Below, piece by piece: positions 9,491 through 17,413 of a stretch of DNA of 46,659 bases. The stretch is taken from positions 1 through 46,659 of the forward strand of contig JAJRVM010000106.1 in assembly GCA_024277285.1 (NCBI GenBank), given 5' to 3'. Below the pieces are notes generated by a model. It worked only from the letters and a program-made list of their open reading frames with translations. It searched no databases and was not told where the DNA came from. Position numbers and translations under genes: made by a program. Source of the DNA: Planctomycetota bacterium. GTDB lineage: Bacteria; Planctomycetota; Planctomycetia; Pirellulales; Pirellulaceae. Within the stretch, counting starts at the first letter, position 1; each line of letters begins with the position of its first letter.

Positions 9491-10813
9491 GTGCAAACTC
9501 TCAAAACCGCAGTCGTTGTCGTCCTGTTGTTGGTTGTCTTTTACGGTGTTTACGAGATGCTGAACCGGCCGCCCGGTGAAGCGCCACCGGAAGTCGCCAG
9601 TCTCGATTCGAGCGCAACGGCCGATGTGGACATCGACCTGGGAGATTTCTCCACGGACCTCGAGCCGATCGACAGCGGCGTGCCAACTGGTAGCACGCCC
9701 AGAAATACGACGATGGCGATCCCTGGCACGACACCCCCAGGTGGTGCGTCATCGGTCGGTATGCCCAATGGCAGTCCACCGCCAAACTCCGCATTTCCAA
9801 CGCCATCGCTGCCAGATTCATCGTTTCCAAAATCCTCGGCGCCAAATGCAGCGCAACCCCCAAGGGGATCTGGCATCGCAGCCGCGGCCGCCCATAGCCA
9901 TGCCGCTGGGGAATCGCATGCTGCGCCAAATTCGCCCAGCTCTCATCCGACGCCAGGCTCGGCTCCTCCCATACCGCCTGCGGCCAATACGATGGCCAGC
10001 GGTGGGTCGATCGCAGCGGCAGCAGGCGCGCCGCTGGTGCAAAACAATCCGTACGTCAACGAACCGATCGCAGGCCAATCGACTCCCTCGCACACGCCGG
10101 CTCACCAGCTCGGCGCGCGTGCCTACCAGGCTGATCTAAAGGTGGCGCGATCGTTGATCGCCCAAGGAAAATACCATGTGGCCTTGGCCAAGTTATCCAT
10201 CTTCTACAAAAGTCCCGACCTGACGGCCGAGCAACAGCGCGAACTGATCGATCTACTTGACCCGCTGGCCGGGCGAGTAATCTACTCGCGCGAGAATCTC
10301 GTGGTGCAACCTTACAAGGTGGGACGTAGTGAGACCTTGATGGAAATCGCCAAGAAATACGATGTGCCTTATCAGTTGCTGCAGAAGATCAACGGTATCG
10401 AGAACCCCAGCGTGCTGCTGCCGGGCAGCCAGCTGAAGGTTGTGCCGGGACCGTTCCGCGCCGAAGTCGACCTGAAGACTCACGAGCTGACCGTATTTCT
10501 GGACCAGCTGTATGCTGGCCGTTTCCCCATCACCCTGGGTGCCGACCCGCCCCCCTTGGAAGGCGACTTCCAGGTGCGTGACAAGCGGTCTGACAAGACC
10601 TATTTCTCGATGGATGGCCGCACGATCCCGGCCACGAATCCGGCGAACCCGTTCGGCGGCGTATGGTTAGACCTGGGACGTGAGGTTTGCATCCACGGCA
10701 GCCCCAAGGGAGGGGCTGACGCGCGACGTGGCTGTATCAGCCTAAGTCCGCACGATGCCCATGATGTCTACAGCATCTTGTCGGTCGGCTCAAAGATCCG
10801 TATCCTTCGCTGA
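9491..10813 (+). CDS. LysM and L,D-transpeptidase (YkuD) protein
   Basis: The start is a GTG at 9491, fixed by a strong AAGGAGGG at 9478-9485. The 440-residue protein has an N-terminal membrane anchor (~residues 7-22). A ~180-residue linker extremely rich in Pro, Ser, Ala and Gly follows, then a helical stretch, a LysM peptidoglycan-binding domain (~271-318; YKVGRSETLMEIAKKYDVP), and a YkuD domain (~322-440). The YkuD signature is complete: HGS with His402 and RGCISLS with the nucleophile Cys415. It should form 3-3 crosslinks or attach proteins to peptidoglycan in the periplasm. This fits evidence that planctomycetes have peptidoglycan. The low-complexity linker may span the wall. Confidence 0.93.
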   Translation: MQTLKTAVVVVLLLVVFYGVYEMLNRPPGEAPPEVASLDSSATADVDIDLGDFSTDLEPIDSGVPTGSTPRNTTMAIPGTTPPGGASSVGMPNGSPPPNSAFPTPSLPDSSFPKSSAPNAAQPPRGSGIAAAAAHSHAAGESHAAPNSPSSHPTPGSAPPIPPAANTMASGGSIAAAAGAPLVQNNPYVNEPIAGQSTPSHTPAHQLGARAYQADLKVARSLIAQGKYHVALAKLSIFYKSPDLTAEQQRELIDLLDPLAGRVIYSRENLVVQPYKVGRSETLMEIAKKYDVPYQLLQKINGIENPSVLLPGSQLKVVPGPFRAEVDLKTHELTVFLDQLYAGRFPITLGADPPPLEGDFQVRDKRSDKTYFSMDGRTIPATNPANPFGGVWLDLGREVCIHGSPKGGADARRGCISLSPHDAHDVYSILSVGSKIRILR

Positions 10814-11038
10814 ACAGAACCGTTTTCGAGTCTTACTGCATCCGCCGCGCGCCGCGCGGGCGCAGCACTTCCTTGAGCAACTTCGGTCACCCGGGACGGC
10901 TTACTCGCCGCCCGAGCCGCGCAGCTTGGGGTTGGCGAGCGAAGCGCGCGTCAGGAGTTCTTGCGAGCGTTTCTGCGCACCGTGCCAATGCGAGTTGCCG
11001 ATTTTGATGGTGTAACATTGCTGGAGGGAATTAGACCT

Positions 11039-11587
11039 GTGTACGACCGTGATGCCCTGATTGCGTTGATCCGCGCGAAAGCACTGAAAACGGGCAAGTT
11101 CATTCTGGCGTCTGGGAAAGAAGCCTCTTTCTACCTCGATTGCCGCCAGGTTACGCTCGACAGCCGCGGTGCAAACTTGATTGCCGAGGGGATTCTTGAG
11201 CTGATCGGCCCAAAATTGCCCGACGCCGTTGGTGGCATGGCGATCGGCGCCGATCCCATTACGGCCGCCATTATTACGCTCGCCGGCCAACGTGACATCT
11301 CGCTCAACGGCTTCATTGTACGCAAGGAAGCCAAGGCACACGGCCGTGGTCGTGATGTCGAAGGACCGGTCCACGAAGGCCAGAACGTGGTCATCGTCGA
11401 GGACGTGGTGACCACCGGTGGCAGCTCGCTCAAAGCCATTGAACGCGTCGAAGCGTTCGGGCTGAAAGTGCAAGAAGTCATTGCGATCGTCGATCGACTC
11501 GAAGGAGGTCGCGAAGCGTTTGAACAACGTGGCTACCCGTTGCGCACCCTCTTTACCATCCGCGACTTGGGGATCGAACCGGGTTGA
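11039..11587 (+). CDS. pyrE: Orotate phosphoribosyltransferase
   Basis: OPRTase converts orotate and PRPP to OMP in pyrimidine synthesis. The PRPP-binding motif VVIVEDVVTTGGS lies at residues 117-129; KTGKFILASGKEASFYLDCR (substrate loop) and IGADPI are also present. The frame is open upstream, with an in-frame ATG at 10988. I prefer the GTG at 11039 (MYDRDALIALIR), which has GGAGGG at 11023-11028 and gives 182 residues, the usual length. No other pyr gene is adjacent. The downstream gene starts 56 bp later on the same strand and may be co-transcribed. Confidence 0.93.
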   Translation: MYDRDALIALIRAKALKTGKFILASGKEASFYLDCRQVTLDSRGANLIAEGILELIGPKLPDAVGGMAIGADPITAAIITLAGQRDISLNGFIVRKEAKAHGRGRDVEGPVHEGQNVVIVEDVVTTGGSSLKAIERVEAFGLKVQEVIAIVDRLEGGREAFEQRGYPLRTLFTIRDLGIEPG

Positions 11588-11643
11588 TCCCCGCGTGGAG
11601 GAGTGTATTGGGCTAAACGCGATACGGATACCGTTGCGGAAGT

Positions 11644-12315
11644 ATGGAAACTTCATTACATCGACAACTCAAGGATCGGTACGCTCAAAAGGGCGCTCAA
11701 CAGGAAGTCACGCTAGGTGACTACCGGATTGATGTTGTTAATCCTGACGCGCTGGTCGAAATCCAACATGGATCCTTGGCGGCGATCCGCGACAAAATCG
11801 CCTGCCTCGTGGAAGATCACCAAGTGCTAGTCGTCAAGCCGATCGTGGCTCGAAAACGCATCATCAAACTGCGACGCTCGGGCGGTGGGATTGTGTCCGA
11901 GCGGTGGAGCCCGAAACGGGGCACTCCACTCGATCTGTTCGACGAACTCATCTATTTCACGCGTGTCTTCCCGCACTCCAACTTGACCCTGGAAGTCGTC
12001 CTGGTGCAGGTGGAAGAACGCCGGTTCCCCGGCCATGGCCGACGCCGCTGGCGGCGCGACAATGACTTTCAGGTCGACGACTTGAAACTGGTCGAAGTCC
12101 AGGAAACCTACCGGTTCCAGACCGCCGCCGACCTGTGCCAGCTACTCCCGAGTCAACTGCCCGAACCATTCCACACCGGCCACCTGGCTCAACAACTGAA
12201 GATCAAGCGGTGGATCGCCAGCCGGATCGCCTATTGCATGCGCAAAACGGGCGGTGCGATCCAGGTGGGCAAACAGGGGAATGCCAAACTCTACAAGTTG
12301 ACTCCCGCCGCCTGA
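11644..12315 (+). CDS. Putative PD-(D/E)XK nuclease-like protein with winged-helix C-terminus
   Basis: I do not recognise a named family with certainty. The 223-residue protein opens with METSLHRQLKDRYA, then YRIDVVNP, LVEIQHGS and RDKI. The residues Asp30, Glu39-x-Gln41 and Lys51 follow the spacing of a PD-(D/E)XK core (D...ExQ variant). VLVVKPI gives the expected next strand. The middle contains a basic run (RGRRRWRRD-like, ~residues 131-139). The last ~55 residues look like a winged helix (LAQQLKIKRWIASRIAYCMR, then a GKQGNAKLYKL wing). A DNA-acting nuclease or regulator is an inference. It lies 56 bp after pyrE, ends before a hairpin terminator, and is cytoplasmic. Confidence 0.6.
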   Translation: METSLHRQLKDRYAQKGAQQEVTLGDYRIDVVNPDALVEIQHGSLAAIRDKIACLVEDHQVLVVKPIVARKRIIKLRRSGGGIVSERWSPKRGTPLDLFDELIYFTRVFPHSNLTLEVVLVQVEERRFPGHGRRRWRRDNDFQVDDLKLVEVQETYRFQTAADLCQLLPSQLPEPFHTGHLAQQLKIKRWIASRIAYCMRKTGGAIQVGKQGNAKLYKLTPAA

Positions 12316-12344
12316 GAACGCAATACGCGCCAACTCGAAACAAA

Positions 12345-12372
12345 AACAGCCCAGGCGTTTGCCTGGGCTGTT
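12345..12372 (+). terminator. Hairpin terminator between convergent genes
   Basis: A 12 bp perfect stem (AACAGCCCAGGC with its complement) and a GTTT loop lie 30 bp after the stop of the nuclease-like gene. It is preceded by an A-rich run (CGAAACAAAAACAG), which would read as a U-tract after the hairpin for transcription from the right. It may serve both convergent genes. Confidence 0.75.
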
Positions 12373-12429
12373 GGTGATTAGGCTGTTGGTGATGGGGCTA
12401 TTTTGACTACGCGTACGTTGACTACGCGT
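12367..12429. repeat. Two 15 bp-period microduplications
   Basis: GCTGTTGGTGAT occurs at 12367 and 12382. TTGACTACGCGT occurs at 12403 and 12418. The second pair includes the stop codon of the minus-strand NRDE gene (12422-12424). The first pair duplicates the right arm of the terminator. Confidence 0.9.
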
Positions 12430-13195
12430 TAACCTTGGCGCGTGCTTCACGCAAACCGCGACTCAAAATGTCGCGCAGTAAGGGCGAGTAGTCCTCGAAT
12501 TTATTGCGATCGGGCGCACCAACGGCGAATTGGAAAATTGCGTCCCGCGGCTTGGTTCCCAACGAAATGAGCGTCGAACTAACAGTACCACGACTCTTGT
12601 TGCGGACCACCATGCTGGGACGACCGGGAGGCGACGGAGCACGCGCAAACACCTTGCTCGCAACCGCCAGAAACTTGACCGGTGAATCAAGCGTCTGCAG
12701 CGTCAACAATCGCTGACACATCCGCACTCGCTCGTCTCGCGGATCGTTCACGTCACCATTGGATACAATGCTCAATCCTTCATTCAACTCGACCACTTCA
12801 GCGTCGTCACAGCCGTGCACGACCCAACCACTCTCGCTGTCAGCGATCACATAGTTCACGCCGTCATAGCGGCCCGTCGCAAGCTCCTCCATGGCCATGT
12901 CAACCGCCTGCCGAGCCGAACCCGCACGCAATAGTTCGCGACAAAGCGAGCCGCGCGACCGGGGCGCCAGCGGAGGCATGAGACGAATGCGGTTGCACGC
13001 CGCAACAAACAGTCCATGCTGATTCACGCCCAGCCACGTGCCGCCTGCCTGCTGGTCAATGCCGCAAAGCACGCGGGGTTTGCCGGACTGGATGGAAGGT
13101 GGCTGGCTCGGCCGATCATAGTATTCTTCACGGTTGGCTGCCACCAGAACGGGGGACTCTGGTACAAGTCGATACTGGATAGCCAGAAGGCACAT
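12422..13195 (-). CDS. NRDE family protein (TANGO2-like)
   Basis: A 257-residue protein with the N-terminus MCLLAIQYR and the family signature AANREEYYDRP (~residues 20-30). Later motifs are GGTWLGVN (~51-58), GLFVAACNR and the DGVNYVIAD block. The family resembles Ntn hydrolases, and the Cys right after the initiator Met is conserved. I therefore set the start at the ATG at 13195 rather than the TTG nine bases upstream. Eukaryotic TANGO2 affects secretion, haem and lipid handling; the bacterial role is unknown. The last segment (DYSPLLRDILSRGLREARAK) is a charged helix. Probably cytoplasmic. Confidence 0.88.
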   Translation of the reverse strand: MCLLAIQYRLVPESPVLVAANREEYYDRPSQPPSIQSGKPRVLCGIDQQAGGTWLGVNQHGLFVAACNRIRLMPPLAPRSRGSLCRELLRAGSARQAVDMAMEELATGRYDGVNYVIADSESGWVVHGCDDAEVVELNEGLSIVSNGDVNDPRDERVRMCQRLLTLQTLDSPVKFLAVASKVFARAPSPPGRPSMVVRNKSRGTVSSTLISLGTKPRDAIFQFAVGAPDRNKFEDYSPLLRDILSRGLREARAKVNA

Positions 13196-13362
13196 GGCAT
13201 GCAATTCGGTTTGAAAAGAAATTGTGGAGGCAGGCGGTGGGTGGCCAATCTACGCTTGACCGGCGTGCCGCAGATGTAACCGTCAATGTATTCGCTCGAA
13301 CAGGGCTCGTACACCCCTACGCGGGGGTGATTGGTCCGCTTTTCCTGAACCCCATGTACCTC

Positions 13363-13400
13363 TACGTGAAACCTATCACAAAGGTTCGATGTTTCACGTA
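13363..13400. repeat. 10 bp perfect inverted repeat (parS half-site-like arms)
   Basis: TACGTGAAAC at 13363-13372 and GTTTCACGTA at 13391-13400 are exact reverse complements separated by 18 bp. Each arm equals much of one half of the parS consensus, but the halves are in split rather than contiguous arrangement. An inner pairing (AACCT/AGGTT) could make a longer bulged hairpin. Confidence 0.8.
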
Positions 13401-13458
13401 AGTCCTTGATGCTACATCAATAACGAAACCTAATCGAAGACTACACGAGTACCTCTTA

Positions 13459-13502
13459 GCAGCTCGATACCGAGCTGCCGGGAAAAGAAAAACCTTTTTC
13501 TT
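13459..13502. terminator. Two adjacent hairpins, possible terminator
   Basis: GCAGCTCG-ATAC-CGAGCTGC (13459-13478) is a perfect 8 bp stem. It is followed by AAGAAAAA-CC-TTTTTCTT (13485-13502), a perfect AT-rich 8 bp stem. The arrangement resembles an intrinsic terminator on either strand, but no gene clearly ends here. Confidence 0.45.
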
Positions 13503-13554
13503 AAAATTCCGTACGGGGCTAAACAACGCCACTAGTTAACCTCACTTTGGCACC

Positions 13555-13672
13555 CCATTTTTTTCTTGCCCGCCATTTTCCTTGCCCCAACAGAAGGACA
13601 ACCCGGACACGGGCCATGAGCGCGACGGCAAAACGGCAAAGATGATGATGGGCAAAGAATAGCGCTTGGTGG
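13555..13672. repeat. Family C inverted-repeat element
   Basis: The left arm (CTTGCCCGCCATTTTCCTTG and following) pairs imperfectly with a right arm (GGCAAAGATGATGATGGGCA) about 70 bp away. Arm sequence and overall size match the elements at 22174-22385 and 25327-25434. Confidence 0.75.
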
Positions 13673-14021
13673 ATTGCGTTGCGACTGGGCAACGTTCTAC
13701 CCGTGTTTCGAGCGCAGCGCGCGTGCAGCTTGAAACAAGAACCGTGACGCCGACCCACGATCGAAATGGCTGCGGAACGACCCACCGCTGGGCTTGCCCT
13801 AACCCTGCCGCCCTGTGATTTCACGGTTATTTTGCTATAGTGATTAGTTTGACTGGCATTTGGTTGGCAACATTCTGGTTTTGCAATGCGTGAACCACAG
13901 TGCCGACCCGCCGAGCGAGTCCCGCACTGGAGCATTCGCTATGCACCGATAGCGACGAGCACACACTGAGGTCGAGAGCGGTTTGAAATTCTTTTTTGGG
14001 GCAGGCGCGCCTGGAGTGATT

Positions 14022-15128
14022 ATGGCATCCGGCTATTCTGAGCAAGCTTCATCAGCCACGACGACGACGGACTGCGTTTCGTGTCGAGCTGATACGGTAG
14101 CATCATCGACCAATACCGTATGTAGTTCCTCGGGCCGGGGTCCGCTGGCGACACTGATGGGCGTCCAAATCCTGGGGACGGGCGCCTACTTGCCGGCGAC
14201 GATCGTCAACAACGAAGACTTGACCCAATTGGGCTGCGACGCCGACTGGATCATCCAGCGCACCGGGATACGGCAACGCCGGCGCGCGGCGCCCGACGAG
14301 GCAACAAGCGACTTGGCGTACAAAGCTGCTGTCCGTTGCTTGGACAATGCGGGTGTCGCAAGTGGCGATGTCGATCTGATTCTGGTCGCGACGATGACCC
14401 CTGACACGTTAACACCGTCCGTCGCCTGCACCGTACAGCGCCGACTCGAAGCGATTGCTCCGGCGATGGACATCAACGCCGCCTGTTCGGGCTTCGTTTA
14501 TGCACTGGCCACCGGCATGCAGTTTGTCGGCACCGGATGCAGTCGTCGCGTCCTGGTGATCGGCAGTGACATCATGTCGCGCATCATCAATCCCGCCGAC
14601 AAGAAGACTTACCCGCTCTTCGGCGACGGTGCCGGCGCGGTGCTGCTAGGGACGGGGAGCGACGATCAAGGGTTCCTCTCATATGCGCTCGGTTCGGAAG
14701 GTGATTTTGGTGAGCTGCTATCGATCCCTGGCGGCGGTTCGCGCGCTCCATTGACGGCCGCCGGCCTGGAACAAGGTCAACAGTATTTGCGCATGGACGG
14801 CCGCGCCGTATTCAAGTGGGCGGTACGCATGGTCAACGACATTGCCAACGACGTCGTCCGGCATGCCGAACTGACCATGGACGACCTGGACCTGGTAGTC
14901 ATGCACCAGGCGAATCTTCGCATCATCGATTCGGCGGTCGAGGGGTTGGGCGTTGATCGTGACAAGGTACTGGTAAACCTCGATCGCTACGGCAACACCA
15001 CTGCCGCGAGCATCCCACTGGTACTGGACGAAGCAGCGGCAGCAGGCCGATTGAATCGTGGCGACCATGTATTGGTAATGGGATTCGGCGCCGGCTTGAC
15101 CTGGGGTGCCGGTGTGCTGCGTTATTGA
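14022..15128 (+). CDS. fabH: Beta-ketoacyl-ACP synthase III (FabH)
   Basis: FabH condenses acetyl-CoA with malonyl-ACP to start fatty-acid synthesis. The catalytic triad is complete: Cys155 in NAACSGF, His295 in MHQANLR and Asn325 in YGNTTAAS. The glycine-rich GFGAGLTWG stretch closes the fold. The frame opens at a TTG at 13983. I chose the ATG at 14022, which has GGAG at 14013-14016, giving 368 residues. This leaves a ~45-residue Ser/Thr/Ala-rich extension before the core MGVQILGTGAYLP (ATG 14157, no good ribosome binding site). A start at 14157 would give 323 residues, the usual size, so the start is uncertain. No fab genes are adjacent. Confidence 0.92.
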   Translation: MASGYSEQASSATTTTDCVSCRADTVASSTNTVCSSSGRGPLATLMGVQILGTGAYLPATIVNNEDLTQLGCDADWIIQRTGIRQRRRAAPDEATSDLAYKAAVRCLDNAGVASGDVDLILVATMTPDTLTPSVACTVQRRLEAIAPAMDINAACSGFVYALATGMQFVGTGCSRRVLVIGSDIMSRIINPADKKTYPLFGDGAGAVLLGTGSDDQGFLSYALGSEGDFGELLSIPGGGSRAPLTAAGLEQGQQYLRMDGRAVFKWAVRMVNDIANDVVRHAELTMDDLDLVVMHQANLRIIDSAVEGLGVDRDKVLVNLDRYGNTTAASIPLVLDEAAAAGRLNRGDHVLVMGFGAGLTWGAGVLRY

Positions 15129-15168
15129 TTCAACCGGCTTCTTCGCTTCGCCTTGGGCTTCGGATTTC

Positions 15169-15207
15169 GGCCTTTCTTGGTCATTGGGTATTTCGTCATT
15201 CGGCATT
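15169..15207 (-). repeat. Dispersed short repeat (MTKYPMTK type), copy 2
   Basis: TTGGTCATTGGGTATTTCGT is the reverse complement of the motif at 1436-1460. It sits ~40 bp after the fabH stop. Confidence 0.6.
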
Positions 15208-15303
15208 GATCAACCGCCCTGGGCGTCCTAAGTGGCGTTGTCCAGCTCATCTTTGAATCACTTTGCCACAATAAACCACACTCTGCCACGTTAGACGGAC
15301 TGA

Positions 15304-17103
15304 ATGAAAAAAACAAAGCAACTCCCCGCGCGTGGGCAAGTCAAGACGGAAGACACCTGGGATCTGGCCAGCCTATTTGCCGACGACACGGCCTGGGAGA
15401 AGGCGTTCAAGCGTTACGAGCGTCAAGTCAAGAACTACGACAAGTTTCGGGGCGTGCTTGGCGACCCGAAGCAACTGGCCGCCTGTTTGAAATTCGACAG
15501 CCAACTTGACCGGCTGGGCGAGCGACTTGGAGTCTACGCATTTCTCAAAACAGCGGAGGATCAAAGCAACAGCCAGTACCAGCGCATGATGGGACGCTTC
15601 GAGAACGTGGCGACGCGCGCCGCCGAAGCGGCCAGTTTCATTCGTCCCGAGTTGCTGTCGTTGCCCAAGAGCAAGTTACAACCGCTGATGGACGCCAGCG
15701 TCGTGCGGCCGTACCGTCTCTTGCTCGAGCGACTGATCCGTTTCAAAAAGCACACGCTCAGCAAACGCGAAGAAGAGCTGCTGGCGATGCAAGGCGAGAT
15801 GGCCCAATCTGCCAACCGTGCGTTCCGGCAACTGCACGATTCGGACATGAAATTCGGTGCCGTGACGAACGAAAAGGGCGAGAGGGTCGAGCTGAGCAAC
15901 GCGACTTTTCTACAGTTCTTGAATGCACCCAAACGGAGCGTTCGCAAGACAGCTTTCCACCAGTATTACGAGCAGTTTGCCGCACACGAGAATACGTTGG
16001 CCGCGACACTCAGCGGCTCCATCCTCACCGACGTCTACTACGCACGTGCGCGCAATTACGCCAGCTCACTCGATGCCGCGCTGTTCCCCGACAACGTTCC
16101 GCATACGGTTTACGAGAACTTGATTGACGCGGTGAACGACTCTCTGCCGGCCGTGCACCATTACCTCGACGTGCGTCGCCGCAAGATGCGTCTGAAGGAG
16201 CTCCACCAATACGACACTTATGTGCCGATTCTCAGCGAGCTGGAAACGCGTCGCACTTGGAAGCAGGCCGTTAAGCTGGTGCTCCAGTCGCTTGAACCGT
16301 TGGGCAGCGACTATTGCGGCGTGCTGGAAGATGGCTTGGTAAACCGCTGGTGCGACCGGTTCCCGAACCGAGGCAAGCAAAGTGGTGCATTCAGCTGCGG
16401 CACTTTTGACGGCGATCCGTACATTTTGATGAACTTCAAACCATCCGTCTTCGACGATGTCTTCACACTGGCGCACGAAGCGGGACACTCGATGCACACC
16501 CATTTCAGTGCCAAGCACCAACCGTTCCTCTATTACGACTATACGATCTTCGTGGCGGAAGTGGCCAGTACGTTCAACGAACAGTTGCTCAGCACGCACA
16601 TGCTGGCCGCGGCGCGCGACGATCGGCAACGCGCCTATTTGATCAATCGAGAACTCGATGGAATCCGTGCCACGATCGTTCGCCAGACGATGTTCGCCGA
16701 ATTCGAGAAGGTCACGCACGAGATGGCCGAACAGGGCGAACCGCTGACCGTGCAAGCCCTCAAGGACGCTTACCACGGTTTGCTCAAAAAGTACTTCGGT
16801 CCCGATTTCGTTTTGGACGAGCAGCTTTCATTAGAGTGTCTTCGGATACCCCATTTCTACCGTGCGTTCTACGTCTACAAATATGCGACCGGACTCTCTG
16901 CCGCCATCTCGCTCGCCACGCGTGTACTCAGTGGCGGGCAGCGCGAATTGAAGGACTACCTCGGATTCCTGCAAGCCGGTTGCTCGAAAGACCCGCTCGA
17001 CTTGCTGCGCGACGCCGGCGTTGACATGGAGAGCCCAGAACCGGTGAAAACCGCATTGGCGCGATTCGATCAATTGGTGCGCGAATTGGATGAGCTACTT
17101 TAG
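15304..17103 (+). CDS. pepF: Oligoendopeptidase F-type metallopeptidase (M3 family)
   Basis: A 599-residue cytoplasmic peptidase, the usual PepF length (~600), without a signal peptide. The zinc site is HEAGH at residues 391-395 (TLAHEAGHSMH) with the third ligand Glu419 in FVAEVASTFNE. The N-terminal helical M3 domain starts at TWDLASLFADD and contains FLKTAEDQSNSQYQ. The C-terminal part has YKYATGLSAAISL. It cleaves short peptides during protein turnover. The start is an ATG with only a weak ribosome binding site (GACGGACTG). It follows fabH by 175 bp with a dispersed repeat between, so co-transcription is uncertain. Confidence 0.93.
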   Translation: MKKTKQLPARGQVKTEDTWDLASLFADDTAWEKAFKRYERQVKNYDKFRGVLGDPKQLAACLKFDSQLDRLGERLGVYAFLKTAEDQSNSQYQRMMGRFENVATRAAEAASFIRPELLSLPKSKLQPLMDASVVRPYRLLLERLIRFKKHTLSKREEELLAMQGEMAQSANRAFRQLHDSDMKFGAVTNEKGERVELSNATFLQFLNAPKRSVRKTAFHQYYEQFAAHENTLAATLSGSILTDVYYARARNYASSLDAALFPDNVPHTVYENLIDAVNDSLPAVHHYLDVRRRKMRLKELHQYDTYVPILSELETRRTWKQAVKLVLQSLEPLGSDYCGVLEDGLVNRWCDRFPNRGKQSGAFSCGTFDGDPYILMNFKPSVFDDVFTLAHEAGHSMHTHFSAKHQPFLYYDYTIFVAEVASTFNEQLLSTHMLAAARDDRQRAYLINRELDGIRATIVRQTMFAEFEKVTHEMAEQGEPLTVQALKDAYHGLLKKYFGPDFVLDEQLSLECLRIPHFYRAFYVYKYATGLSAAISLATRVLSGGQRELKDYLGFLQAGCSKDPLDLLRDAGVDMESPEPVKTALARFDQLVRELDELL

Positions 17104-17413
17104 TGAGAGCGACCACGTAGCTCGGGAATCTTTCCCGACGCAGTGTGGTACGGCACTCCGTGCCGTTTCCCGAGCGTGAACAACGTTGCCCCTTCAGGCG
17201 AATTTCTATTGCCGAGCGATTAAGCCGGGGATGCGTGGCGGAATACGCTTGTTTCGGCGTTTTGGCGATAGCTTGGCTTCTCGCCGATAGAACCTTATCC
17301 ATGCCTGGGAAAGATTTCCAGGCTACTAATAGCCCGATTGCAGTGGGCGGCGTAACGAGTGAAAATAGGAGCGTTGTTCTCGACTGCCCCTAATCCTCTT
17401 GAGGGTTTTATCG
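17104..17413. other. Intergenic region with several small hairpins
   Basis: TCGGGAATCTTTCCCGA (17125-17142), ACGGCACTCCGTGCCGT (17150-17166, family F) and CCTGGGAAAGATTTCCAGG (17303-17321, family E-like) are all potential hairpins. No gene is seen. The region just before 17414 carries the leader of the GH38 gene. Confidence 0.6.

Larger units (their letters stand above)
13196..14021. other. Long intergenic region with hairpins and a family C element
   Basis: This 826 bp gap between divergent genes has no supported CDS. It holds an inverted repeat at 13363-13400, two adjacent hairpins at 13459-13502, and a family C inverted repeat (13555-13672). From 13680 to 13980 nothing was assigned, although it must contain the fabH promoter; CTATAGTGATTAG near 13835 is a possible -10 region without a clear -35. 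Confidence 0.55.

Noticed and set aside
13519..13935. 138-codon minus-strand frame upstream of fabH
   Set aside because: Part of it translates the family C element (13555-13672) and the rest shows no domain.
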